64,000 bases of DNA from Bugulina stolonifera (lineage: Eukaryota; Bryozoa; Gymnolaemata; Cheilostomatida; Bugulidae), in the NCBI GenBank assembly GCA_935421135.1, contig OW285187.1, forward strand, positions 10,354,001 to 10,418,000. The letters are read 5' to 3'. The translations under genes and the position numbers were made by a program. Positions 1-9,470 of the stretch are shown piece by piece. The stretch's first letter is position 1; each line of letters begins with the position of its first letter. The notes under the pieces are model-generated. The model searched no databases. It saw nothing but the letters and a program-made list of their open reading frames with translations, and was not told the origin of the DNA.

Positions 1-1358
1 GTCGGCCACGAAGTTACTATGTAAAGTGGCAAAAAGACTCTAATAATGCACAATCAAGCAAGTACAGACAATTACTAAATAGGTATATAAGTGTGGGAAA
101 AACCAAGTTGCAATAAAACGTAATCCCAAGGCTTGATTGCTAGTACAGATATATATAAGACACGCAGTATATATAAGATAATAATGAATGCATAGATGAA
201 TATGGATAACAATGCATGGATAAGATAATGTGATTAAATGTCAGCTAATATAATATTGTCAGTGTGGCTGGCCTAGGTGCCATTACCACGGAGGCTGTTT
301 CACCACAATACTCGTACATGTGTCTACATGGCTTTGTATATACACATATACATGTATATACATGTATATACACTTACCATGTAGAACTAGTAACAATGTT
401 TGGTATAAGCTAAGCTGTATATTTTTATTTGTAAAAGGATAACGGAGAGGAAGGTACATCTGTTTGTCATTCAATACTGTTACTACGCTCCTCTGGTTCC
501 GCCCTCTCATCCTGAGCTGAAGAAAATTAGAGTTGTTCTCTCTTTTTCTGCCGTTGTAAATTTACGTCATCTGCTCAACTTTCATACCTTTTATGCTAAA
601 AATTATCAAGCAAATAACTACATTATGTAATGCTACATTGTGATTGGTTGGTGTTGTAATAAATATGCACAATGAAAGTGTTGTACATTTATATCATTTA
701 GCAAGACTTCTATATTTGCAACCTTCACATTCTAGCTCAATCTCAAAACTGAATCTTACATGTAAATGAACTGTATATATTTTCTTTTCCCATAGCTAAC
801 CCGTACGTTTCTCTTAGCCTCCAAGTAATTATATGTATATTACTAACCACTCACATTTCATCCTAGCCTGCAAATAGAGGCCATTATTGTATTTTATTAT
901 TATTATATTTTATCATTATCAAAATAAAAGAGTTCATCATCATCACATGTAAATAGCTTTCAGAAGGTAAGCTTTCTAGCTATACAAGGGAAGACAACTT
1001 AATACATTAATAATACAACAGAAAGAGGGGCAGATCTGTCTGGTACCACCCTATAGGTAGCATGGCAGAGACAGCCTTGACCCTATCTGTGCCTCCACTA
1101 TCTTTGTGCATGTATGAATGCCTATAACCATTAGCATTACTAGTATACTATGTTTATGGTATGAGTATCCATACTACATGTACAAGTAGGTATACATGTA
1201 TGCATGCAATCTACAATATGTACATGTACAGGTAGAATGTATATTTGCTTATATCTATGACTTAGCAATGAGTTTGTAGCAGTAGCACTTTGTTGATATC
1301 TAAAATTAACAATCTATAGATAATATTCATATAATAATCCACCACTGTATTTTTGCAG
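1..1358. other. Upstream flank or intron, no coding exon seen
   Basis: I see no credible exon here. The stretch is AT-rich, with runs of alternating TA/CA and several copies of the palindrome TACATGTA. Because the SAM exon starting at 1359 is entered in phase 1, this stretch is probably part of an intron of the first TIR/SAM gene, whose 5' exons would lie left of the window. Confidence 0.5.
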
Positions 1359-2101
1359 ATGAGAACCCTGTGATTGAAATGTGTGATGATGTGGTAGAGC
1401 AGTCTACTAGCAGTGCCCTACCTTCTGCTGCAGTTGTACCTACACAATCTGTCGTACCTGCCATAGCCCAAGGACTTGATACACTCAGCCAAAGGGTGAA
1501 ACCTGTGTTTGATGCCTCCAACTTAGCCTGTCTTGATTGGTCCAGTGAGAAAGTCAGGGAATGGCTAACTAGCAACAAGTTAGGGGACTATGTTAATAAG
1601 TAAGCCATAGTATATGCGATCGAATCTCTCATTTCAATCATTATTTCATGCTTACAATATTTCTACAGATATCACTCATTATTCAAAACTGTTCCACAAG
1701 TATTCACTTTGAAGGGTGAATAAAACATGTAAACATCAAAATATTCTGATCATAGACTAAGATTATGTCAAGCAATGCTTATAGTATATTGGTGTGAGAC
1801 CAACGCTCTTTATTTACAAGCTCTTACAGCAGTTATTCGTTAGAATTAATAACCAATAGGAATTGTACACTTTGAGGGCAGAATGTTATATTTTAACTTA
1901 GTCTGTGTTCCACAATCACATCAGATGTAATTTGATTTGTTCAGGCTAGATGGTATAGATGGCAAGTTGCTAGCTGAACTCAGCTCAATGAGATTCATCT
2001 CCCCTGATGTCTACTATGACCTGATGAGAAAGGAACATGGGATGAACCTGCTAGCCTTGCTTAGACTCAACTTTGCTCTTAGAGAACTGGCTAGTAAATA
2101 G
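1359..2101 (+). CDS. 3' end of a TIR/SAM-family gene (SAM domain exons)
   Basis: Two exons are visible: 1359-1599 and 1945-2101, ending at a TAG stop. Their product is a linker followed by a C-terminal SAM-like domain. The motif LDWSSEKVREWL is the first SAM helix, and LDGIDGKLLAELSSM followed by ISPDVYYDLM forms the core. The domain is closely similar to the SAM exons of the complete gene at 11885-16422, and both the phase-1 entry and the phase-2 intron inside the SAM are conserved between them. SAM domains mediate homo- or hetero-oligomerisation. The expected upstream TIR exons are not in the window, so this is a partial gene; an orphan SAM relic is the alternative. Confident about the domain, less so about the rest of the gene. 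Confidence 0.75.
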
Positions 2102-2726
2102 CTTCACCCAGCTTAGCCCAAGTAACAGTAAATATAAGATTGAATATTATCAACATGTACAGTGTACATAACCTGGGGCTATGTTTCCTTAATAGTGGCT
2201 GGATTTGCTACAGAATGAAATTTGGGTCGAGAGTTGAGTAGATGGATGTGTCTTCAATTATAGACACTGAAAACTACTTAGTCTAATAGCTAACTAGGGC
2301 TAGCAAGTTCTAGAATTTTATATTTTGTAATTAAATTTACGTTGAAATATGGTCTCTGTGTTTTTAGTTGTGTTAAATAGTAATTTATGTTTTTTTTATT
2401 TTCAACTCATCCTTTTGTGGTAATTTAATACTCATTGAATGAACATGTTGATGATAAATGTGTTATATAATATTTTATTTTGCTAATTAACTGTAGTTTT
2501 ATTCATAATGATTTAGATGAATTAAGGCGGAGAAATCTTTTGACCGCTTGAGATAACTGGACAGCATTAGGTAGTATATTTAGAACGAGAGTATAATTTA
2601 TATCATCATTCAGCGTAACAGCTATTTCTGTTGATTCTTTTGTGCAGTGGTGCTCTTGGTAGTTTGTTATTCATACATAGACTACATGTGTACACTTTCT
2701 ATGCCTCATTCACACAAATAATCACG
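2102..2726. other. Intergenic, nothing recognised
   Basis: This follows the stop codon of the first SAM gene. It presumably holds its 3' UTR, but I cannot fix a polyadenylation site. It is AT-rich with no coding signal. Confidence 0.5.
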
Positions 2727-2773
2727 GTATAAATACAACACAACACAAATATATATTTTATGTCCATTAAATA

Positions 2774-3717
2774 CAAGGGGTGTTCAGATCAAACCCGGAA
2801 TTTCATTAATATCTTAGGAATGAAATGTACCATTTTGAAGAAATTTTATCTGCTTTTCAACATGGGTCCTCTGAACAGTAAGTTGCACAATTCTCTATCT
2901 TTATACAAGCGATGTGAAGCCTGCTGCAGAGAACTCAATGGAGTGCTGTCGAAGCGATCGAGGGACATTTTCTTCCACTTTTTGACCCTTCAAAAAATGC
3001 TTGTCACTACAATGTCTTTTTCAGAGGTTCCGAAAAGGTGAAAGTCACTTGGTGCCAAATCAGGCATGTAAGGAGGGTGTGGAATGACATCCTAACCGAA
3101 TTTGGATATAAATCTCACTGTTGATTGGACTGTATGTGGTCCTGCGTTGACTTGATGAAAAAGCCCAGTTTCCGTGGTGAAACCAGGTTGTTTCTTTCTG
3201 ATAGCAGCATGTGCTCTGTTTAAGATTTCTTTGTAGTATGCAGGATTGATGAGTTGACTCCTTGGGAGGAAATTAGCATGAATAGCTCCATGATGGTCCT
3301 AAAAGTTTGTTAATGGTGGCAGGGTTAATGGCTGTGACAAAAATGACCCTGCGACGACCTCCGCTTGGAAGGTCTTCCGGCACTTCGCGCCCTTCCTTCA
3401 AAATTTTACACTACTCATAGAGTGTTGACTAACTAATGGTGTGTTCTCCATACTGTAAACTAACTCACCTAGAAATTTCAACTGGTTTGATGACCTCCTT
3501 CACTACAAAATTTGTACTAACTCTTTGTCCCATGACAGCACTAACATGCTTCTCCGCCATCTTGAAAAAAATGTGGTCTCAAAAATTTTTTTTTCTAATA
3601 TCAAAGTAGGACTTTCAGGAGAGAAAAGTTACCAAAATATGCAAATTTCATGAGTCTCTAACTAATACTTGCCGAGATATTAATAAAATTCCGGGTAATT
3701 GATCCGAACACCCCTCG
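2774..3717 (-). mobile_element. Mariner-like DNA transposon, decayed
   Basis: The two ends form imperfect terminal inverted repeats of about 40 bp. The left end begins CAAGGGGTGTTCAGATCAAA, and the reverse complement of the right end begins CGAGGGGTGTTCGGATCAAT; both continue with CCCGGAATTT and a TTAATATCT block. The element is flanked by TA on both sides (2772-2773 and 3718-3719), the target duplication of Tc1/mariner elements. It encloses a mariner-type transposase on the minus strand. Transposition would have been by cut and paste, but the copy is inactive because the transposase is broken. Confidence 0.88.
2814..3560 (-). pseudogene. Mariner transposase pseudogene
   Basis: The minus strand starts MAEKHVSAVMGQRVS. 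Further on it encodes HDNARPH-like HQVNAGPH, then HPPYMPDLAPSDFHLFGT, which are hallmark segments of the mariner catalytic domain. The Asp expected in the second catalytic position (DNA-PH motif) is Val here, while the last Asp of PDLAPSD is kept. In-frame stops occur after VKPVEISR, in KFG*DVIPH and in SIF*RVKKW, and the N-terminal half is shortened and shifted. The C-terminus resembles the usual ...YVEK end. It is non-functional. Confidence 0.85.
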
Positions 3718-4267
3718 TACAACGCAACACAACACAAATATATATCTTGTGTCTATTAATTCACCTGAACTGGCATTTACAATGTAAGACATCCATAGGG
3801 TACTAGCTACGGCATCTATAAGCAAAAAGATTATACATTAATGCTTAATCTGTACCTATTAAGTGGAACAATGTTGAATGCTTTGTACAAAAATGTTTGC
3901 TAAATATCTATCTATAAACGAACATACATACATGTAGGTATTTGCATCTCAGAGTGCATATATATGAAGAAAAAATGGATTATGGGTAATCAAAACTAAT
4001 CCATAGTTCTTTATGGATGCATCTTGCTATTTTGTTCAATGTATGTGCTGTATATAAACATATATACATGTGTATTTTAGTCATTATTCTAGGATTACTG
4101 GTTATCGCTACGCAGCAACACCATAGGGTTATAAGTAGAGTAATAACGCCATAGGGTTATAACTAGACTGATAACGCTTCGGTCGCAAACCGGAAATGAG
4201 GCAAATATTAAGGGGGAAAGTGCCAAATTTTCAAAAGTTGTGTTTTTAGGCCACTTTATTTTGGCAG

Positions 4268-4312
4268 CAGGGGCGGCAATGCCTCCCTGCCGCCCCTTAA
4301 AATACGCCCCTG
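4268..4312. repeat. Short GC-rich inverted repeat with CAGGGGCG ends
   Basis: It starts CAGGGGCGGCAATGCC and ends CGCCCCTG, so the termini are inverted copies of each other, and the middle repeats CTGCCGCCCC. Such CAGGGGCG termini are common in non-autonomous hAT-like DNA elements. The flanks (TTTGGCAG and ATTTAGCA) are only loosely alike, so there is no clear target duplication. Confidence 0.35.
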
Positions 4313-4743
4313 ATTTAGCATCGCATCCCACTACTTTTCCCCTTAGATTCCACACACACATGTGCTAGTGCCAGTGCTAGTGGGTATGAAGATGATTGTT
4401 TAAATTTAATGAAAACATGAAGCATGTCTATGTTTGTTAGGTCATCTCACTGACTGGTTTATACCACATACGTTGTATAATATATGCTTCAGCTTCAATG
4501 GAATTGATTTATATTCAAGTAATTTTTAAACATCTTTTGTTGCACAATGTCTGTCCTTTTGCAGCCATGTACATACTTGGTAAGGTCTTGAAACTCTCCC
4601 CTCCTCTTGTTTTAAACTCCTTATTACTTCCTCCAAATTTTCACTAATGTAACATTTTATACTTCATTTGTCCATATGAGTAGAAATCGAATCTGTGTCT
4701 GTCAGAATGGAACTTTTACTGCCAACACCTCTAATCTCTCACT

Positions 4744-4806
4744 TAGCAGGTGGGTGGTCCCCACTCCCACCCAACTTAGCGGGTGGGTGGTCCCCACTCC
4801 CACCCA
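4744..4806 (+). repeat. Two-copy tandem duplication of ~33 bp
   Basis: CTTAGCAGGTGGGTGGTCCC is followed by a second copy differing at one base (CTTAGCGGGTGGGTGGTCCC); each copy ends CACTCCCACCCA. Each unit is itself partly self-complementary (GGTGGG/CCCACC). I can assign no function. Confidence 0.7.
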
Positions 4807-5001
4807 CTAATTGTGGACTTGTGTAATAGTCTCTTTGCCGGAACTTCTCTATTTAGAACAACATTAACTTGGCAAGTATGAATTGCTGTATATTGTCGTT
4901 TGATGGTTATTGACTATGAGCACCCATAAGCCACTGATCATAATTAGGAGTTATTCTCTCTCAATTACTCTTTTCAGTTTATTCATGCAGGCATATCAGG
5001 T

Positions 5002-5014
5002 GTTGCTAAGTAAC
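5002..5014. promoter_or_regulatory. X-box-like palindrome
   Basis: GTTGCTAAGTAAC resembles the RFX-factor X-box (two GTTGC half sites in inverted order). It lies about 490 bp upstream of the presumed start of the TIR-only gene. A near-perfect version, GTTGCTAAGCAAC, lies at 10718-10730 ahead of the next TIR gene. Presence of the motif is all that is seen; function is inferred. Confidence 0.3.
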
Positions 5015-5499
5015 AGTATAACGTAAACAATCTCGCATTATTTGTTCAATAAATTAAGTACAGGAGATTTAACTTAGTAGATTGCAATGGTTTGTGACTA
5101 GTCTAGTGAGTGAGTGTGAAACTTTCATTTTAGTACCTGGTGCTTCATAATCAAGTAAGTGCATAAGCTATAATATCATAGTAGTGGAAATACTAACATG
5201 GTATACATACACTGTAGTAGTAGAAAGGCTGCATGAACTACCTTACTCCTTGATACATGTAGATGTACAGTGTACATACATGTACAAAACACTCCTCCTC
5301 TATGAACTCTCTTACCATAAAACAAGCCGATTTAGCACTTTACTTTGTGAAGTCCTTCAAAACTATACGACTCTATTTTTTTCTATTGTATCCCCTAATG
5401 GCTCTGTGGACAGAGTTAGGAGAAATGTTACTCAAGAAATTTTTGTTTTGTTAGTTTTATAAAGGAGCATACTTTCAGTCAACTATAAGATCTCTAGAG

Positions 5500-7451
5500 A
5501 TGGGGGAGGAAAAAAGAAATAAATGGTTGCAGAAGTTATGGGAGACAAAAGCTCCAGCTGAAACAAAGAGTAAGTAAATATAACTGCTGTTTCTCACAGT
5601 TTAGTTAGATGTCCACAAATTTATTCTTGCCATTTCACTATTTCAATTATTCACTGTTGCTTACAGAAAGACCACCACATATACTACTCAGCTATCAGTG
5701 GAATGCGCAGAAGGAGGTGATAGAAGTCAGCAACAAGTTAAAGGAAGCTGGGTACAGAGTATGGCTTGATATAGAACAAATGGGTAGGTGTTTATTCAGA
5801 CATTTACATTGTATATGGATCACTTCAGACTCGAGTAAATCCATATTGGTCTGATTGAGGAATCAAGGACTAGGACAATAAACGTGGGCTAATGTATGAG
5901 GCAATCAATTCAATCATGAACTAACAAGTACCATTTTACAGTACACAATCATAACCAAATATGCAACCTTGGCTAAGCAATAAAACAAGTCAAAGTCTCA
6001 CTATTAGTTTACACGTTACATATAACTTTGTATTACAGTATAATGTACTATATATTATGTATTATCTAATAGTTATTATACATTGTACAAGTCCAATGTT
6101 TATTAAATGTATATGTATGCACATGTATATGTATCATGTACATGTAAGTAATTTGCACATTATAAGTATAGAGTTATTACTTCATGTTGATGTTGAGTTG
6201 CCCAAGGTTTGCAGACTAGTCAATCCCTAATCTCTACCCGCTCTTTCATATGAAGAGTAGAAGTGAGAGCTACTGAATTCCAGGTTGTATTCTAACCATA
6301 TAATTATGTGAACATTACAGAAGAGGGTGATAATGTTTTAAGTTCCATGGCAGAGGTTATAGAGACAGCAGCCATAGTTATGCCCTTTTTAACAGAAGGA
6401 TATGCTAGAAGCACTATTGGTAGAACTGGTAAGAATATCATGTGTATTAATATGTTATATGTAAATGATTATTATAATGTGCGTTTCTTTTTCAATATTC
6501 GAGGCCGAAATTTTAGTTGAAAAACAGAGCACTATTTGGCCCAAACTACTTCATGTGTAGCAAGATATTTATTTGATAGAGATGGAATATGCAATGAACC
6601 TGAAGAAAAGGATAGTCCCAGTGAAACTTGAGCCTAAATACAGACCAGAGGGATGGGTAAACATTATGTTAGGTGGCAGCTTTATCTTTGACCTGACCAA
6701 ACCTGACAAGTATGAACAGACTGTCTCAAATCTAATAAAAGCTGTTGGTGATGATGCTAAAGTTGACCAAAACAAGGGTAAGTACAGTAATATCATAATA
6801 TGCTTGTATACAATGTTGTATCTACAAGTACAGTAATATCATATGCTTGTATACAATGTTGTATCTACAAGTACAGTAATATTATATGCTTGTATACAAT
6901 GTTGTATCTACAAGTACAGTAATATCATATGCTTGTATACAATGTTGTATCTACAAGTACAGTAATATTATATGCTTGTATACAATGTTGTATCAACAAG
7001 TACAGTAATATCATATGCTTGTATACAATGTTGTATCTACAAGTACAGTAATATTATATGCTTGTATACAATGTTGTATCTACAAGTACAGTAATATCAT
7101 ATGCTTGTATACAATGTTGTATCTACAAGTACAGTAATATCATATGCCTGTATACAATGTTGTATCTACAAGTACAGTAATATAAATATTACATACTTGT
7201 ATGATACTATGCTGTATATACATGTAGTGTATAAATACAATAATGTTATATACTTGCATACAATGTTGCATATACAAGTGTATAATAATAATATATAAGG
7301 CACAAAGTGTCCCACACACTTTCTGACAAACAGAACACAAAAGTACAGAATGTTCTATAGTCACCCCTACCAAAGCATCCAATAAAAACTATCTCACCAA
7401 CGGAGAGAGTAATATTTCTGTGGAATTTATTCAACTCTATTTTCAGGTTAG
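5500..7451 (+). CDS. TIR-domain protein (TIR only, ~165 aa)
   Basis: Exons: 5500-5569, 5667-5783, 6321-6428, 6580-6777 and a final fragment 7447-7451 that supplies a stop codon (GGT TAG) right after the last splice. The TIR core is read as HILLSYQWNAQ (box 1), GYRVWLDIEQM, then ETAAIVMPFLTEGY, then LKKRIVPVKLEPKYRPEGW and GSFIFDLTKPDKYEQ. All internal introns are phase 1, at the same positions as in the gene at 11885-16422. TIR domains act in innate immune signalling or as NAD-cleaving enzymes. A Glu is created at the junction of exons 2 and 3 (DIEQM-E-EG), near where SARM1 keeps its catalytic Glu. No SAM exon is found downstream. The start is uncertain: an acceptor at 5476-5478 could instead join this exon to an upstream ARM exon, which I do not see. 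The final exon is weak. Confidence 0.68.
6780..7190 (+). repeat. 43-bp minisatellite beginning at a 5' splice site
   Basis: About nine units of AAGTACAGTAATATCATATG followed by CTTGTATACAATGTTGTATCTAC. The first unit starts at intron base 3, so the splice donor GTAAGTACAG is part of the repeat, and every later unit carries a CAAGTACAG copy. The array lies in the last intron of the TIR-only gene; degenerate copies continue to about 7300. Confidence 0.9.
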
Positions 7452-8120
7452 ATGGGAATGAAAGAGAGTTTCCATAAAGCACTTGCTGTAGCCTGTCATC
7501 ATGGTGTGAGTTGACTATAAGTTCTGATGACTTTGGTGCATGGGAGGTGCTACTTCGCTCTAAGTCTATAAGAAGTCAATACTCGACAACTATAACTGCT
7601 ATACTGTGAATCAGTAATTTAGGTCTTTATAATTTAATATTGATATGCCTATATTTTCGCCAAATTAGTATGATGGTTGCAGTATACAGTTTATACACAC
7701 ATTGATCTAAATGTTATACTATACTTTTTTTCTTTTTCACCGTGGGTCAAAATATTAATGATAATATAAAACTATAACAGATTATATATTACTAGTTTTA
7801 GCACACAGAGTTCCCTGCCACCAAGTTGCAGTTTATAGTTATAGTACATACATGCAGAGTGTATAATACTAAAATCTTTAAATTATATAATATACAATAA
7901 CATGTAAGTAGAAGAATATAGACTACCATCATGTAACACATAATACTCATTATTAATATATTGTTGTGATATTTTTTGATAATCCATTCCTGAATTATAT
8001 CTGTTCTTATTATACTGCTGTTCTTATATTCTTACTGTTTGAATATAGTGACTACCTACATGTACATGTAACTTCTCTATACACTTATATACTTGTAAGT
8101 TGTATATATTTGTATATGTA
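7452..8120. other. Intergenic, nothing recognised
   Basis: AT-rich sequence after the presumed stop of the TIR-only gene. There is no exon with SAM similarity and no clear transposon end. An ordinary 3' UTR is possible. Confidence 0.45.
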
Positions 8121-8159
8121 CAAAATATTATAAGAATAGATGAAATTGATGATGTTTGT

Positions 8160-8225
8160 TTATTTAATTCATTTTACTACGATATAGTTTCGCACTTGCA
8201 GGTACTCATCAGGTAAAATTAAATC
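8160..8225 (-). ncRNA. Hammerhead-ribozyme-like motif of a Penelope-like element
   Basis: On the minus strand the conserved core CTGATGA is followed by a four-pair stem II (GTAC, loop CTGCAA, GTGC, with one G-U pair). Then come GAAA, a four-pair stem III (CTAT, loop ATC, GTAG) and the cleavage triplet GTA. An outer stem I of eight pairs is possible (ATTTAATT with AATTAAAT), but the bases nearest the core do not pair well, so activity may be lost. Hammerhead ribozymes are known in Penelope-like elements, and this one lies just 3' of the endonuclease fragment on the same strand, which fits. Confidence 0.6.
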
Positions 8226-8299
8226 ATACATTATGTGAAAAATTTTAAATGATTACATTGGTGTTTGCAGTATGTTAGGGATGATGCAAAGTTAAAAAG

Positions 8300-8921
8300 C
8301 TACGTTATCTGTCCCAGCAAGTGTTTGCGGGCATGCCTACAAGTGGATACAAGTTCATTTCTATTGTTTAGTGTGGCCAGTTTAGGTTTATAAATGATGT
8401 AAAATTTTTCCCATAGGCATAAATTACAACGCTTGCTGTTGGTGTTTGAGGATGGTCCATTTAATGTCGTATGCTATTTTTTTGTCTTTCAATGCCCAGA
8501 TGTGTTTACTTAAGTCCGTGCTACTTCTCTTGTTGGTGTCGTTAAAAGATGTTTTGTGGTTGCAGTATCGAGTTTTAAAAGTAAGTCCTACATATGTTTG
8601 TGGCGGTTGTAATTTGTTTTTGGTGGTAACTGTAGCTTGATATATGATGCAGTTTTTTGGGCATTCATTATTTATTGGGCAGTTTGTAGGTTCTCTGCAG
8701 TTGCATAGTCGGTTTGGTGTAAGTTTTTCCTGCACTAGTTTTTTGTTGTGTCCATTGATGATGGATTTTATGTTTGGGCAACAGCTGTAGCTTATCTTGA
8801 TCGTATTTTTGTTGAAGATTTTATGGAGTGCGCTGTTAGGTGGAAATTCATCATTCAGGTGTTTGAATAGCTGGCGTCCGATGTTTGAGGCAACGTTTCT
8901 ACTGTAGGGTGGGTTGTGCAT
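8300..8921 (-). pseudogene. Penelope-like retroelement, C-terminal GIY-YIG endonuclease fragment
   Basis: The minus strand encodes an open stretch from 8921. It contains KISYSCCPNIKSIINGHNKK, then a Cys-rich block (CNCREPTNCPINNECPKNC), then IYQATVTT and TYVGLTFKTRYCNHKTSF. The last two are the GIY-YIG-type nuclease core as found in Penelope-like elements. After TILKH the frame shifts by one base near 8435 and continues as [14 protein letters not shown] and [14 protein letters not shown] to a stop at 8300. The reverse transcriptase part is missing, so the copy is 5'-truncated and frameshifted. The intact nuclease might come from another selfish element class, but the context with a hammerhead fold favours Penelope. 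Confidence 0.82.
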
Positions 8922-8939
8922 ATGTACATTTATATATTA

Positions 8940-9470
8940 GCTCCAATTGTAGCATTTGTATATAAGTACAAAGTGCTGTTGCACTCGCTGCACAGTTACA
9001 GCCATGATGTGTATTGTCATCTGAGGGGTTTGAACCTACCATGCATCTGATCCCAAGTCCGACCTTCAGACTATACAATGAAAGAGAGTGATCCGACCTA
9101 GTAGGCAGTTCGCTAAGCGAATGACCTGGCAAAAGGAAGTGAAAGTCTCTGTATCAAGTATAGATGTGTCTTTATTGAAAGCCAAGTGAAGACTGAGACA
9201 ATGAACAGTAAAACAATGCCCTTTATATAGTATAAGGACTTCCGGCCGACGTGACGTCGGGAAAAGACGACGTGTGGTCGTCCGGAAGTTGTGCAACAAG
9301 ATGGCCGCCGGAAACCCGACGGCCGACCCAAAATAGGTCGGGTTCTACAAAAGCTACTTATAATGGTCCAATTCATGTACAAAATGAATATCAATGGATT
9401 CTGAGAGGTCGGGCCTCTGTACATGGGTATAAAAGGCATTAAAAGACTTAGATATAATCATATAATTATA
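8940..9470 (-). repeat. Possible tRNA-derived SINE and GC-rich palindromic segment
   Basis: On the minus strand, the segment about 9120-9030 starts with an A-box-like TTCGCTTAGCGAACTG and has a B-box-like GTAGGTTCAAACCC. These are the polymerase III promoter elements of a tRNA-like head. Next to it, 9240-9350 is unusually GC- and CpG-rich, with inverted CTTCCGG/CCGGAAG blocks. I cannot define the ends or a target duplication. Confidence 0.4.

Larger units (their letters stand above)
2727..3765. repeat. Near-identical ~40-bp direct repeats flanking the mariner
   Basis: The segment ending at the left TA (about 2730-2773) and the segment starting just after the right TA (about 3718-3763) both read ACAACACAACACAAATATAT and continue with a T-rich stretch and a TATTAA. 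This is far longer than a mariner target duplication. It suggests insertion between two tandem copies, or a later local duplication. Confidence 0.6.
3766..5499. other. Intergenic with small repeats
   Basis: No convincing exon is present. The stretch contains a short GC-rich inverted repeat (4268-4312) and a tandem duplication of about 33 bp (about 4744-4806). It also has a MITE-like motif copy (about 4917-4955) and an X-box-like palindrome (5002-5014). It presumably includes the promoter of the TIR gene that follows. Confidence 0.5.

Noticed and set aside
2760..3041. 93-codon + strand frame
   Set aside because: It is the antisense shadow of the mariner transposase pseudogene and covers the element's inverted end.
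9113..9442. Overlapping frames on both strands in the GC-rich patch
   Set aside because: They arise from CpG-rich palindromic sequence; no family resemblance and no splice context.
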